Source: Alphaproteobacteria bacterium UBA1303 (GTDB lineage Bacteria; Pseudomonadota; Alphaproteobacteria; Micropepsales; Micropepsaceae). Taken from it: 43,536 nucleotides of DNA. Shown here piece after piece: positions 31,871-41,276 of the stretch. Made by a program: the position numbers and the translations under genes. Below the pieces are notes generated by a model. That model was not told where the DNA came from, searched no databases, and worked only from the letters and a program-made list of their open reading frames with translations. The stretch is taken from contig DBTZ01000049.1 of assembly GCA_002307315.1 (NCBI GenBank), positions 159,687 through 203,222 on the forward strand, given 5' to 3'. Positions within the stretch are counted from its first letter, which is position 1. The number at the start of each line of letters is the position of its first letter.

Positions 31871-33448
31871 TTAGAACTTCAACGCCATCGCATGGCGCAC
31901 CAAGGGCAGTTTGCGGATGGCCGCCAGCACCTTGTCGTCGACCAGACCGTCGACGTTGACCACGCAGATCGCATCCTGCCCCGGCGCCGCTCTGCCGAGG
32001 TTGAAGTTGGCGATGTTGACCTTGGAATCGCCCAGCAAAGTACCCAGCTTTCCGATGAAGCCCGGCTTATCCTCGTTGGCGACGTAGATCATGTTGGGCG
32101 TGAATTCGGCGTCCATGTCGATGCCCTTGATCTGGATGATGCGCGGACGGCCGTCCGAGAACACCGTGCCGGCCACCGAGCGTTCCATGTCGGGCATCTT
32201 GATCTTGATCAGGATATAGCCGTCGTAGACGCCTTGGGCATCGCGGGCGATCTCGGACACCTTGATGCCGCGTTCCTTGGCGACGATCGGGGCGTTGACC
32301 ATATTGACTTCGGGCATATGCGCCTTGAGCACGCCGGCAAGCGCGGCTTGCGTCAGCGCCCGGCGGTTGAGGCCGGCAGGGATGCCTTCGAAGGTGATGT
32401 CCACCGCCTCGATGCTGCTCTCGGTGACCTGTCCCGCGAAGGCGCCGAGCTTTTCTGCCAGCGCGATCCACGGGCGCACCCGGGTGGCTTCCTGGGAGCT
32501 GATCGAGGGCATGTTGAGGGCGTTGGTGATGGCACCGGTGAGCAAATAGTCGGCGATCTGCTCGGCCACCTGCAACGCCACGTTTTCCTGCGCCTCGGCA
32601 GTGGAAGCGCCCAAATGCGGGGTGCAGATCACCTTGTCGTTGCCAAACAGGATGTTTTCCTTGGCCGGTTCGGTGGGGAAGACGTCGAGCGCCGCGCCCG
32701 CCACCTGACCGCTATCGAGTGCCGCCTTCAAGGCCGCCTCGTCGATCAGGCCGCCACGCGCGCAGTTGACGATGCGCACGCCCTTTTTCATTTTGGCGAT
32801 GGCCGCGGCCGAGATGATGCCCGCGGTTTCCGGCGTCTTCGGCGTATGCAGGGTGATAAAATCGGCGCGGGCGAGCAGTTCGTCGAGTTCCACCTTTTCG
32901 ACGCCGATTTCCGTCGCGCGATCGGGCGAAAGATAGGGATCGTAGGCGACGACGTGCATTTTGAGGCCCTTGGCGCGGTCGGCGACGATCGAGCCGATGT
33001 TGCCGGCGCCGATCAAGCCGAGCACCTTGCCGTAGAGCTCGACGCCCATGAAGCGGTTCTTTTCCCACTTGCCGGCCTGGGTCGAAACGTTGGCGGCGGG
33101 AATGTCGCGCGCCAGCGCCATCATCATGGCGACGGCGTGTTCGGCGGTAGTGATCGAATTGCCGAACGGCGTGTTCATCACGATCACCCCGGAGGCGGTG
33201 GCGGCGGGAATATCGACGTTGTCGACGCCGATGCCGGCGCGGCCAACCACCTTCAGCTTCGACGCCACCTTGATGACGTCGGCGGTGATCTTGGTCGCCG
33301 AGCGGATGGCAATGCCGTCGTACTGATCGACGATCTTGAGGAGTTCCTCCTTGGCAAGGCCGGTCTTCACGTCGGCTTCGACGCCGCGTTCCTTGAAGAT
33401 GGCGACCGCTGCGGGGGAAAGCTTGTCTGCAATGAGAACCTTAGGCAT
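31871..33448 (-). CDS. serA: D-3-phosphoglycerate dehydrogenase
   Basis: The 525-aa long-form SerA oxidises 3-phosphoglycerate with NAD+, the first step of serine synthesis. The NAD-binding loop is 'GKVLGLIGAGNIGSIVAD' (about 140-157), the catalytic Arg lies in 'VNCARGGLIDE' (about 229-239) and the His in 'ICTPHLGAST' (about 278-287), with the Glu of 'FPTEP' between. An ASB (intervening) domain (about 315-445) and a C-terminal ACT domain (about 450-525, 'EDKPGFIGKLGTLLGDSKVN') follow; both normally mediate assembly and feedback. It is the last gene of serC-sseB-serA. Confidence 0.97.
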   Translation of the reverse strand: MPKVLIADKLSPAAVAIFKERGVEADVKTGLAKEELLKIVDQYDGIAIRSATKITADVIKVASKLKVVGRAGIGVDNVDIPAATASGVIVMNTPFGNSITTAEHAVAMMMALARDIPAANVSTQAGKWEKNRFMGVELYGKVLGLIGAGNIGSIVADRAKGLKMHVVAYDPYLSPDRATEIGVEKVELDELLARADFITLHTPKTPETAGIISAAAIAKMKKGVRIVNCARGGLIDEAALKAALDSGQVAGAALDVFPTEPAKENILFGNDKVICTPHLGASTAEAQENVALQVAEQIADYLLTGAITNALNMPSISSQEATRVRPWIALAEKLGAFAGQVTESSIEAVDITFEGIPAGLNRRALTQAALAGVLKAHMPEVNMVNAPIVAKERGIKVSEIARDAQGVYDGYILIKIKMPDMERSVAGTVFSDGRPRIIQIKGIDMDAEFTPNMIYVANEDKPGFIGKLGTLLGDSKVNIANFNLGRAAPGQDAICVVNVDGLVDDKVLAAIRKLPLVRHAMALKF

Positions 33449-33461
33449 GGGTTTTGTTCCG

Positions 33462-34211
33462 TCAATTGAAATTGGAGGGAAGCGTACGCCGGTAGAACGG
33501 CGCGACGCCGAGCAACTGAACGCGGAACGGATCGGATTTGGTCTTGGGATCGACGCCGACGACGTCGACCACGACGCCGGGCATGGCGATGGCGGCGGCG
33601 GCGAAGATTTCCTGAGCCAACGTCTGAGCGTCGCCCTCGGCCTCGATCGCGACCAGGGGATGCGGCGCGCCGCCGTCTCCTTCGCGCGATACGTAGGACA
33701 ACCGGGCCGACGTCACCTGCGATCTGCTGGTGAACAGCACGCACAGCGCCTGCACCAGTTTTTTCGGATAGACCTCGGGCGACGACATCACGATGTTGAC
33801 CGGCTTTTCCTGCATCGCGTGGTCGAGGGTATAGTCGATTTCCTCGGGCGTCATGATCTTGCTCAATTCCGAACCGGGATTGAGCAGAAAAGACGCCCCG
33901 CGCGTGCATTCGAACAACGCCCGCCCCTGCATCGAGAAATACCGTACCGGCTGCCGCACGAAGGCGCGCAACCGCTCCTGCGAGCTGAACAAGGGATGAT
34001 AGGTCTTGTTCTGGTAGGTGATGGTCTCGATCTGCAGGCCTTCGGTCTCCGCCAAAGGAACCTCGGTTTGACCCGCGGCCCCCCCTTTGATGTCGCCGAC
34101 GACGAACAACTCGCACTCCAGCAGCAAGCGGTAGAAATCTACGCGGGCGGTGGTGTCGTCCACCGCCCGCACCATGGTCTCTTCCAACCGGTTGCCGGGC
34201 ACGAAGCTCAT
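33462..34211 (-). CDS. SseB-family protein (enhanced serine sensitivity)
   Basis: The 249-aa protein matches the SseB N-terminal domain in 'TTARVDFYRLLLECELFVVG' and 'LFSSQERLRAF', with the hallmark 'LNPGSELSKIMTPEEI' (about 111-126). It then has an SseB C-terminal domain ('LFTSRSQVTSARLSYV', 'PHPLVAIE'). SseB was named for enhanced serine sensitivity in E. coli; its biochemical role is not established. Here it sits between serC and serA, 24 nt after serC and 13 nt before serA. That is direct contextual support for a role in serine metabolism. Confidence 0.88.
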   Translation of the reverse strand: MSFVPGNRLEETMVRAVDDTTARVDFYRLLLECELFVVGDIKGGAAGQTEVPLAETEGLQIETITYQNKTYHPLFSSQERLRAFVRQPVRYFSMQGRALFECTRGASFLLNPGSELSKIMTPEEIDYTLDHAMQEKPVNIVMSSPEVYPKKLVQALCVLFTSRSQVTSARLSYVSREGDGGAPHPLVAIEAEGDAQTLAQEIFAAAAIAMPGVVVDVVGVDPKTKSDPFRVQLLGVAPFYRRTLPSNFN

Positions 34212-34235
34212 CCGATCCGTTCCTTCACGTGGGCA

Positions 34236-35393
<1,158 letters not shown>

Positions 35394-35589
35394 ATCGGCA
35401 TTCCTTCCAGAATGTTGCGCCTCGTTGGGGAGGCGTGGCCCACCTGTACTATGAAGAAACCGGCCGGAGCCGTCAATCGCCCGGCGGGAAAAAACGGTGG
35501 GCAGCATCGATGCGAAGGGGCGCCCACGCGTTTTCCTCCGGCGGCGGCGGCGAGCCGGTTAATAGCGGGGGCGGCGCGGGGCGGCGATG

Positions 35590-35932
35590 AAGCCGTGCGC
35601 ACAAAGGGTGCCCGAAGATGTGCTTCGGGCGGGACAATGGTGGGGCTGCATGAGGCCCCGCGCCCGGGTGTTTATCGCTCCCCTTCGCCCATGCATCCCT
35701 TAGGTTCCGCAAGGTTCGGTCTCATTCGGTAAGAGGCGAAGACCCGTCCTTCGGACCTAAGGGCTTTGCGACGTCTCGCATCTCCTTTGCGCCGTCCCCG
35801 TCGGGGTAAGGCGCAAAAAGGCGACGGGCGACGGAAGCCCTTGGGATTTGCGCAGGATCGTTAGGCCCACGCCCACCCTAAGCACCCGGCTGCACCCGAA
35901 GCGGTCGGTCCGTCCCGCCCCCATGATGCAGC
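35590..35932 (-). ncRNA. Structured leader or separate small RNA upstream of serC
   Basis: About 340 nt without a gene, densely filled with inverted repeats. In plus coordinates they are CCCTTAGGT (35697-35705) with ACCTAAGGG, TTTGCGCC with GGCGCAAA around 35777-35816, GGGCTT/AAGCCC, GGGGC/GCCCC (35643-35659) and CCCGAAG/CTTCGGG (35611-35629). Distant arms also match (GTCCCGCCC near the 3' end with GGGCGGGAC near the 5' end), and several pairings exclude each other. A promoter just upstream points through it to serC. It could be a regulatory leader or an independent RNA; 6S RNA is one family to test. RNase P, SRP and tmRNA core motifs are absent. Confidence 0.5.
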
Positions 35933-35938
35933 AAAAAG

Positions 35939-35966
35939 GATGTAGGAATTAATTCCGATTCGTCAA
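35939..35966 (-). promoter_or_regulatory. Promoter of the serC leader with palindromic spacer
   Basis: On the minus strand, TTGACG (35961-35966) is followed after 16 nt by TACATC (35939-35944). The spacer contains the perfect palindrome GGAATTAATTCC (35945-35956), a possible operator. Transcription would begin near 35932. Confidence 0.5.
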
Positions 35967-35977
35967 GGGGCGTGGCG

Positions 35978-36057
35978 GCGAATAATAATTCGCGCTACGG
36001 TGTAGATATACGGGGTGGTGGCGGGGGCGGAGTGTCATGGGTTGGGAAATATTTCCC
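35978..36057. promoter_or_regulatory. Palindromes ahead of the OLD nuclease gene
   Basis: Two perfect inverted repeats lie in the upstream region of the gene at 36088: GCGAAT-N4-ATTCGC (35978-35993) and GGGAAATATTTCCC (36044-36057). The second ends 30 nt before the start and could be an operator or early-transcript hairpin. Confidence 0.45.
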
Positions 36058-36087
36058 TGATTTCATTTATTCCCATAAGGGCTTCTC

Positions 36088-37854
36088 ATGTCGATATTCC
36101 TTCATGGCCTGGCGCTGCAAAATTATCGGGGTATCGGCCCGAAGCTTCAGTTGATGGCGGACTTCCGTGACTTCAATATTTTTATCGGCGCCAACAATGC
36201 GGGCAAATCGTCGGTATTAAATTTCATTTCCAAATTTCTGCCGGTCAGATCTGGCCACAATCCTCCGATAATTGATCCGCTGGAACGGTATTCCGGCGGA
36301 ACCAAAGGCCAAATACGGATGGCGTTGAGCGTGCCGTGCGATAAATTCATAGACGCGGTGCTTAAGAAGAAACAACTTCCGAGTCGAAACGATGATTTCG
36401 TAAAGAAGCTTTCCCAAGCGGTAGCCATCGACGGGGAAATATGGCTTGCGTGCGACGAACAATTCAATGGGAATATGAGTCTGCACGCAAATATTCAACC
36501 CGATCAAATCCGCATCCTGTTTGAGGATCATGAGTGGCGTGATGTATGGACTAACGCTCTCAATATGGAAAATGGTGAGATTAATGAGGTTCGGGTGACT
36601 GAAACGATTCAGTATTGTCTCGACTGTCAGAACACAGCGCTACCGCCGACCAAGCTTATTCCCGCCATTCGCCAAATCGGACCTAAGGACGAGAAATTCG
36701 GCGATTACAGCGGCCGCGGATTGATTGATCGTTTGGCCGAGTTGCAAAGCCCCGATCATGACAAACGCGCGGATCGCGATTTGTTCGATCGCCTAAACGT
36801 CTTTCTGCAAAATGTCACGGGTGACGGTGCGGCGAAAATCGAAATCCCCCATCATCGGGAACATGTGCTTGTCCATATGGATGGTAAGGTGCTGCCGCTT
36901 TCTTCGCTTGGCTCCGGCGTTCAGGAAGTAATCTTGATCGCCGCCTTTTGCACGATAAGCAAGGACGAAATAATCTGTATGGAGGAACCGGAATTGCATT
37001 TACACCCGGTGTTGCAGCGAAAATTGACCCAGTACCTTCGGGAAAACACTACCAATCAGTATTTTATTGCAACGCATTCGCCGACCTTTATCGATACGCC
37101 CGACGCCGCCATTTTTCATGTTGCCTTGGAAGATGCCCAAACCGTCATCCACAAAGCCGAACTTCGGAGCGCGCGGAGACGGATATGCGAGGATTTGGGA
37201 CATCGGGCTTCCGATCTTTTGCAATCCAATGCCGTTATCTGGGTAGAGGGGCCATCGGATCGAATCTATTTGAAACATTGGCTTTCGTCCGTTGCTTCGG
37301 AACTGATCGAGGGAATCCACTATTCCATCATGTTCTATGGCGGCCGGTTGCTGAGCCATCTTACCGCCGACGATGATGACGTATCGGATTTTATCAATCT
37401 AAAGGCGCTAAATCAGAATTGCGCGATTGTCATGGATAGCGACAGGGCCAAAGCATCCGACGACATCAACGCGACCAAGCGCCGGATTGAAACTGAGTTT
37501 GAGAACGGTGGCGGCGTCGTTTGGGTAACCGCCGGCAGGGAGATCGAGAATTACTTCGATCACGCAGAACTTCAGGCCGCTGTCGCTAAAGTCTATGGGA
37601 AAAGTTATATCGAGAAGTGCTCCGGTAAGCGCTTTGATCACGCACTGTATTTTAAGCGTTCGTCGCGAAGTACATCCGAAGATGAGGAAAGTCGTAAAAC
37701 AAAAATCGAGAAAAAAGCGGACAAGGTGGACAAGGTGAGTGTGGCACGAGAGGTTGTTGCTTCTCCAGCCGATCTGGATGTTCTCGATTTGCGAACGAAG
37801 ATTGAAGAATTAGTTCGCATGATCCGTCGTGCGAACGGCTTGCAAGAAGAATAG
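36088..37854 (+). CDS. OLD-family ATP-dependent nuclease (AAA/ABC ATPase plus Toprim)
   Basis: The 588-aa protein combines an SMC/ABC-like ATPase with a Toprim nuclease. It has Walker A 'GANNAGKSS' (34-42), signature 'LSSLGSGVQEV' (about 272-282), Walker B 'IICMEEPELHLHP' with Glu299, and H-loop 'ATHSPTF'. The Toprim domain follows: Glu387 in 'WVEGPSD' and the metal pair Asp450/Asp452 in 'IVMDSDR'. OLD proteins act in phage exclusion and defence. No UvrD-like helicase (Gabija) or reverse transcriptase is beside it, so a stand-alone class 1-type protein is the best guess. Its AT-rich codons differ from neighbours, and it lies between repeats, suggesting transfer. Confidence 0.9.
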   Translation: MSIFLHGLALQNYRGIGPKLQLMADFRDFNIFIGANNAGKSSVLNFISKFLPVRSGHNPPIIDPLERYSGGTKGQIRMALSVPCDKFIDAVLKKKQLPSRNDDFVKKLSQAVAIDGEIWLACDEQFNGNMSLHANIQPDQIRILFEDHEWRDVWTNALNMENGEINEVRVTETIQYCLDCQNTALPPTKLIPAIRQIGPKDEKFGDYSGRGLIDRLAELQSPDHDKRADRDLFDRLNVFLQNVTGDGAAKIEIPHHREHVLVHMDGKVLPLSSLGSGVQEVILIAAFCTISKDEIICMEEPELHLHPVLQRKLTQYLRENTTNQYFIATHSPTFIDTPDAAIFHVALEDAQTVIHKAELRSARRRICEDLGHRASDLLQSNAVIWVEGPSDRIYLKHWLSSVASELIEGIHYSIMFYGGRLLSHLTADDDDVSDFINLKALNQNCAIVMDSDRAKASDDINATKRRIETEFENGGGVVWVTAGREIENYFDHAELQAAVAKVYGKSYIEKCSGKRFDHALYFKRSSRSTSEDEESRKTKIEKKADKVDKVSVAREVVASPADLDVLDLRTKIEELVRMIRRANGLQEE

Positions 37855-37888
37855 GGGTCGGAGAAAAATCATACCCCCTTGATGATCC

Positions 37889-38029
37889 GTCATTCCCGGC
37901 GAGGGCGAACCAACGGTGAGCCCGAGGGAAGGGAATACAGGTGTTGCCTTCCGACACGGTGCCGACCGATAGACCTGAATTTCCTTCCCTCGCCCGAGCC
38001 GCGTGCGGCGCTGGCTCGCCGGGAATGAC
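37889..38029. repeat. Palindromic repeat element, family B (141 bp)
   Basis: Perfect 15-nt terminal inverted repeats (GTCATTCCCGGCGAG at 37889-37903 and its complement at 38015-38029), with a second inverted pair inside (GAGGGAAGGGAA and TTCCTTCCCTC). The left half recurs at 68-122. It carries no ORF of note and sits directly after the OLD nuclease gene. Confidence 0.8.
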
Positions 38030-38053
38030 AACGCGAGCGGCCGCGCATCGGGA

Positions 38054-38866
38054 TCAGACCGCAATCTCGCCGGTCATATACAGCGCACACGGAGCAATCA
38101 GGGTGGTGCGGGCGCCGTCGTTGATGCAGGTCAGATCGCCGCCGCGCGCCGAGACCTGCCGCGCCTTCATGGTCTTTAGCCCCAGTCGTTTCGACCAGAA
38201 CGGCGCCAGCGAACAATGGGCCGAGCCGGTCACCGGGTCTTCGGGTATGCCCTTGTCGGGGGCAAAGAAGCGCGAGACGAAATCGTATTTATCGTCGCCC
38301 GGGGCGGTGACGATCAGCCCCCAGCTTGCCGCCTTGCGCAGGAGCGGCGCGATCTCGCCGGGGCCGTTCATGGTGCGGATGGTTACGGCCTCGTCCCACA
38401 CCGCCATCAGGTAGCGGCCAAGGTACAGCTCCGACGGCGCGGCAACGCCCAAGGCCGCGCCGAGGTCGACGGCAAACCGGGTCTCGGCCGGGAACGGCGC
38501 AACCGGATCGGTGGGCAGGCTCATCGCCAATTCGCCGTTCGGCTGCCTCGTCACCGTCAACTCGCCCGAGCGGGTGCGGAAGGAAACCGTCGTCAGGCCG
38601 GGCGCCAATTCGTTGAACACCAGCCAGCCCGATGCCAGCGTGGCGTGGCCGCACAAATCGACCTCGGCCTTCGGGGTGAACCAGCGCAAATCGTATTTGC
38701 CGGGTGCGGTGGCGACAAAAAACGCGGTTTCCGACAGATTGTTTTCGCCGGCAATGCGCTGCATTTCGTCGTCGCTCGGCCATGTTTCCAGCGGCACCAC
38801 GGCGGCGGGGTTGCCCTCGTATGGGCGTTTGGCGAAGGCGTCGATCTGCCAGAGCTTCAACTTCAT
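38054..38866 (-). CDS. PhzF-family isomerase
   Basis: The 270-aa protein is a PhzF/DapF-fold enzyme: 'QIDAFAKRPYEGNPAAVVPL' (residues about 7-26), 'NNLSETAFFV' with the catalytic Glu (about 42-51), 'RWFTPKAEVDLCGHATLAS' (about 61-79) and 'PVTGSAHCSLAPFW' (about 216-229). Only some members make phenazines. The rest are proposed isomerases with unknown substrates, and no phenazine genes are near. Encoded alone, divergent from the glycerate kinase gene. Confidence 0.92.
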   Translation of the reverse strand: MKLKLWQIDAFAKRPYEGNPAAVVPLETWPSDDEMQRIAGENNLSETAFFVATAPGKYDLRWFTPKAEVDLCGHATLASGWLVFNELAPGLTTVSFRTRSGELTVTRQPNGELAMSLPTDPVAPFPAETRFAVDLGAALGVAAPSELYLGRYLMAVWDEAVTIRTMNGPGEIAPLLRKAASWGLIVTAPGDDKYDFVSRFFAPDKGIPEDPVTGSAHCSLAPFWSKRLGLKTMKARQVSARGGDLTCINDGARTTLIAPCALYMTGEIAV

Positions 38867-39006
38867 GTCTCTACGCTATGCGGGGCGGAGAAAAAGCGGA
38901 ACCGCCGATCCTGCATACGGGCCGGGCGGATTCGGCATGACGGAAAATCGGGTGGCAGCCAGACGCCGGGGATTTCCCGCCGCCGGCTTGGGCGATAAAC
39001 TGCGGC

Positions 39007-40272
39007 ATGAACAACCATCCTTCGCGCACGCTTCTTGCCGGCCTGTGGCGCGCCGCCGTCGCAGCGGTGAGCGTCAACGAAAATTTCGCCGCGCGGCTTC
39101 CGCCGCCCGCATCAAGGCACACCGCGGTGATCGCGGCAGGCAAGGCGGCGGCGGCGATGGCGGCGGCGGCATTCCACCGGTACGGCGATGCGGTCTGCGG
39201 CCTTGCCGTCACCCGCCACGGCCACGGTTTGCGCGCGGGCGAAAACTGCGGCGCGATCCGCATGATCGAGGCCGGCCATCCCCTGCCCGACCAGGCGGGA
39301 CTGGCAGCCGGGGCGGAGGCGCTGAAGCTGGCGGACGGTTTGGCGACCGGCGATCTCTTGCTGTGTCTGTTGTCAGGCGGCGGCTCGGCGTTGCTGGAGG
39401 CGCCGCTGCCGGGCATTTCCCATTCCGATTTGAAAGCGGTGAACGATGCGCTGCTCAGATGCGGCGCGCCGATCGATGAGATGAACGCGGTGCGCAAGCA
39501 TTTGTCGAGGATCAAGGGCGGCCGGCTGGCGGCAGCGGCGTATCCGGCCAAGATTTTCACCCTGGCGATTTCCGACGTGCCGGGCGATGATCCTGCGGTG
39601 ATCGCCTCGGGGCCGACCGTGGCCGATCCCTCGACGGCGCGCGAGGCGCTGGACATCATCGCACGCTATGCCATCGCTGCACCGCAAAGCGTGCGGCGGA
39701 TTTTGCGCGACGGACAATTCGAAACGCCCAAGCCCGGCGATCCGCGTTTGAAAAAATGCGAATATCAATTGGCGGCGACATCGAACGATGCGCTTATCGC
39801 CGCCGCGCGCGAAGCCGAACGCGCCGGCTTCGCGGTGGTCAATCGTGGCGCAATCGAAGGCGAGGCGCGCGAGGTGGCGCTAAAGGAAGCGCGTCTTGCC
39901 ACGGCGTTGGCCGAAGCGGGCAAGCGCGCCGTCATCCTGGCCGGCGGCGAGTTGACGGTGACGCTGAGCGGCGACGGCACGGGCGGCGCCAACCGCGAAT
40001 ACGCGCTGGCGCTGGCCTTGGCGTTGAACGGCCATCCCGCGATTTCCGCGCTGGCCGCCGACACCGACGGCATCGACGGCTCATCCGATGCCGCGGGGGC
40101 TTACGTCTTTCCCGACACATTGGCGCGCGCCCGCGCGGCAAACCTCGATGCCGCGATATTATTGGAGGCGCACGACAGCGGCGGGTTCTTTGCGAAAGTG
40201 GGCGATGCGCTGATCACCGGCCCCACCCGCACCAACGTCGCCGATTTCCGGGCGATCGTGGTGGGGGCGTAG
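39007..40272 (+). CDS. Glycerate kinase (DUF4147/MOFRL type)
   Basis: The 421-aa protein is a type of glycerate 2-kinase found in serine-cycle and tartrate/glyoxylate pathways. Recognisable parts are 'AVIAAGKAAAAMA' (about 40-52), 'IEAGHPLPD', 'LLCLLSGGGSALLEAP' (about 119-134), 'VRKHLSRIKGGRLA', 'TLAISDVPGDD' and the C-terminal MOFRL part with 'GGELTVTLSGDGTGGANRE' (about 315-333). It phosphorylates D-glycerate with ATP and so could feed 2- or 3-phosphoglycerate to the serine pathway encoded 4 kb away; that link is inference. No clear ribosome binding site. It ends 6 nt from the convergent rpoH. Confidence 0.93.
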   Translation: MNNHPSRTLLAGLWRAAVAAVSVNENFAARLPPPASRHTAVIAAGKAAAAMAAAAFHRYGDAVCGLAVTRHGHGLRAGENCGAIRMIEAGHPLPDQAGLAAGAEALKLADGLATGDLLLCLLSGGGSALLEAPLPGISHSDLKAVNDALLRCGAPIDEMNAVRKHLSRIKGGRLAAAAYPAKIFTLAISDVPGDDPAVIASGPTVADPSTAREALDIIARYAIAAPQSVRRILRDGQFETPKPGDPRLKKCEYQLAATSNDALIAAAREAERAGFAVVNRGAIEGEAREVALKEARLATALAEAGKRAVILAGGELTVTLSGDGTGGANREYALALALALNGHPAISALAADTDGIDGSSDAAGAYVFPDTLARARAANLDAAILLEAHDSGGFFAKVGDALITGPTRTNVADFRAIVVGA

Positions 40273-40278
40273 CCCGCG

Positions 40279-41163
40279 TTACCCCAGCGCGCCGCGTTTG
40301 GCCTTGAGCGCCGCCTTCATCTTTTCCTGCAGGCGTTCGAAGGCGCGCACCTCGATCTGACGCACCCGTTCGCGCGAAATGCCGAAGCGGGCGGAAAGCT
40401 CTTCCAAGGTGGACGGCTCCTCCTGCAATTTCCGGGCACGGAGGATTTCGCGCTCGCGTTCGGGAAGCTCGCCCAAGGCGGCCTCGAGCAACTGCTTACG
40501 CTCGCCGTATTCCTCGGATTCGGCCAGTACGGTTTCCTGGCTTTCGGCATCGTCGGCCAGCCAGTCCTGCCATTCGCTTTCGCCTTCGGAGCGCAAGGGC
40601 GCGTTGAGCGAGGAATCGGGCGCGGACAGGCGGCGGTTCATATCCACCACCTCGTGCGCGGAGACGCCGAGCTTGTCGGCAAGTTCGGTGACATGCTCGG
40701 GCTTGAGATCGCCCTCCTCGATGGCGCCGATATTGCTTTTGGCCTTGCGCAGATTGAAGAACAGCTTCTTCTGATCCGAGGTGGTGCCGATCTTCACCAA
40801 ACTCCACGAACGCAGAATGAATTCCTGAATCGAAGCCCTGATCCACCACATCGCATAGGTCGCAAGCCGGAAGCCCTTTTCCGGCTCGAAGCGTTTGACC
40901 GCCTGCATCAGGCCGACATTGCCCTCGGCGACGATTTCGGAAACCGGCAGGCCGTAACCGCGATAGCCCATGGCGATCTTGGCCACCAGGCGCAAATGCG
41001 AGGTCACCAGCTTGTGCGCCGCGCGCGGATCGCCGTGCTCCTTCCAGCGCTTGGCCAGCATGTATTCTTCTTCCGGCGCCAACAGCGGAAACTTGCGGAT
41101 CTCCGCAAGATACCGTTTCAGTCCGCTTTCTCCGGTTAGGGCAGGAAGCCCGCGGCCGCTCAT
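40279..41163 (-). CDS. rpoH: RNA polymerase sigma-32 factor
   Basis: The 294-aa heat-shock sigma factor has region 2 with 'KLVTSHLRLVAKIAMGYRGY' and 'EGNVGLMQAVKRFEPEKGFR', and the RpoH box 'QKKLFFNLRKAKSN' (about 131-144) that is specific to sigma-32. Region 4 has a helix-turn-helix 'TLEELSARFGISRERVRQIE' near the C-terminus. The start at 41163 has GGGGAATAG upstream; a TTG at 41196 is disfavoured. It follows rluD on the same strand (113 nt), a conserved order in alphaproteobacteria. The 41164-41276 gap holds a partial palindrome of family A. Confidence 0.97.
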   Translation of the reverse strand: MSGRGLPALTGESGLKRYLAEIRKFPLLAPEEEYMLAKRWKEHGDPRAAHKLVTSHLRLVAKIAMGYRGYGLPVSEIVAEGNVGLMQAVKRFEPEKGFRLATYAMWWIRASIQEFILRSWSLVKIGTTSDQKKLFFNLRKAKSNIGAIEEGDLKPEHVTELADKLGVSAHEVVDMNRRLSAPDSSLNAPLRSEGESEWQDWLADDAESQETVLAESEEYGERKQLLEAALGELPEREREILRARKLQEEPSTLEELSARFGISRERVRQIEVRAFERLQEKMKAALKAKRGALG

Positions 41164-41207
41164 GCTATTCCCCGTGGTCAAAGTCCGGTTACGCAAAACA
41201 CTGTAGC

Positions 41208-41225
41208 ATGGCCCGCAAGGGGCCG
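41208..41225. repeat. Palindromic repeat, family A (partial)
   Basis: CATGGCCCGCAAGGGGCC shares the left arm of the palindrome at 7009-7036, with a degenerate right arm. It lies between rluD and rpoH. Confidence 0.5.
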
Positions 41226-41276
41226 GGATTAAGGATACGAGATAGTCCCCGTCTTCCGCCTAACATGTAGGGTTCG

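Noticed and set aside
31031..33469. An open frame of about 800 codons on the plus strand opposite serA.
   Set aside because: It is antisense to a complete, highly conserved serA, has His/Arg/Asp-rich sequence typical of shadow frames in GC-rich DNA, and shows no domain.
35394..35507. Extension of serC to an ATG at 35507.
   Set aside because: The extra residues are not SerC-like, and GGAAGGAA directly precedes the ATG at 35393.
35590..35932. RNase P RNA, SRP RNA or tmRNA as identity of the structured region.
   Set aside because: The invariant core motifs (GAGGAAAGTCC of RNase P, GGTC..GGAAGG.AGCAGCC of SRP, and an ANDN-type tag with T arm of tmRNA) are absent on both strands.
35972..36154. 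A GTG-started, Gly-rich frame of 60 codons before the OLD nuclease gene.
   Set aside because: It overlaps the nuclease start out of frame, is low-complexity and has no ribosome binding site.
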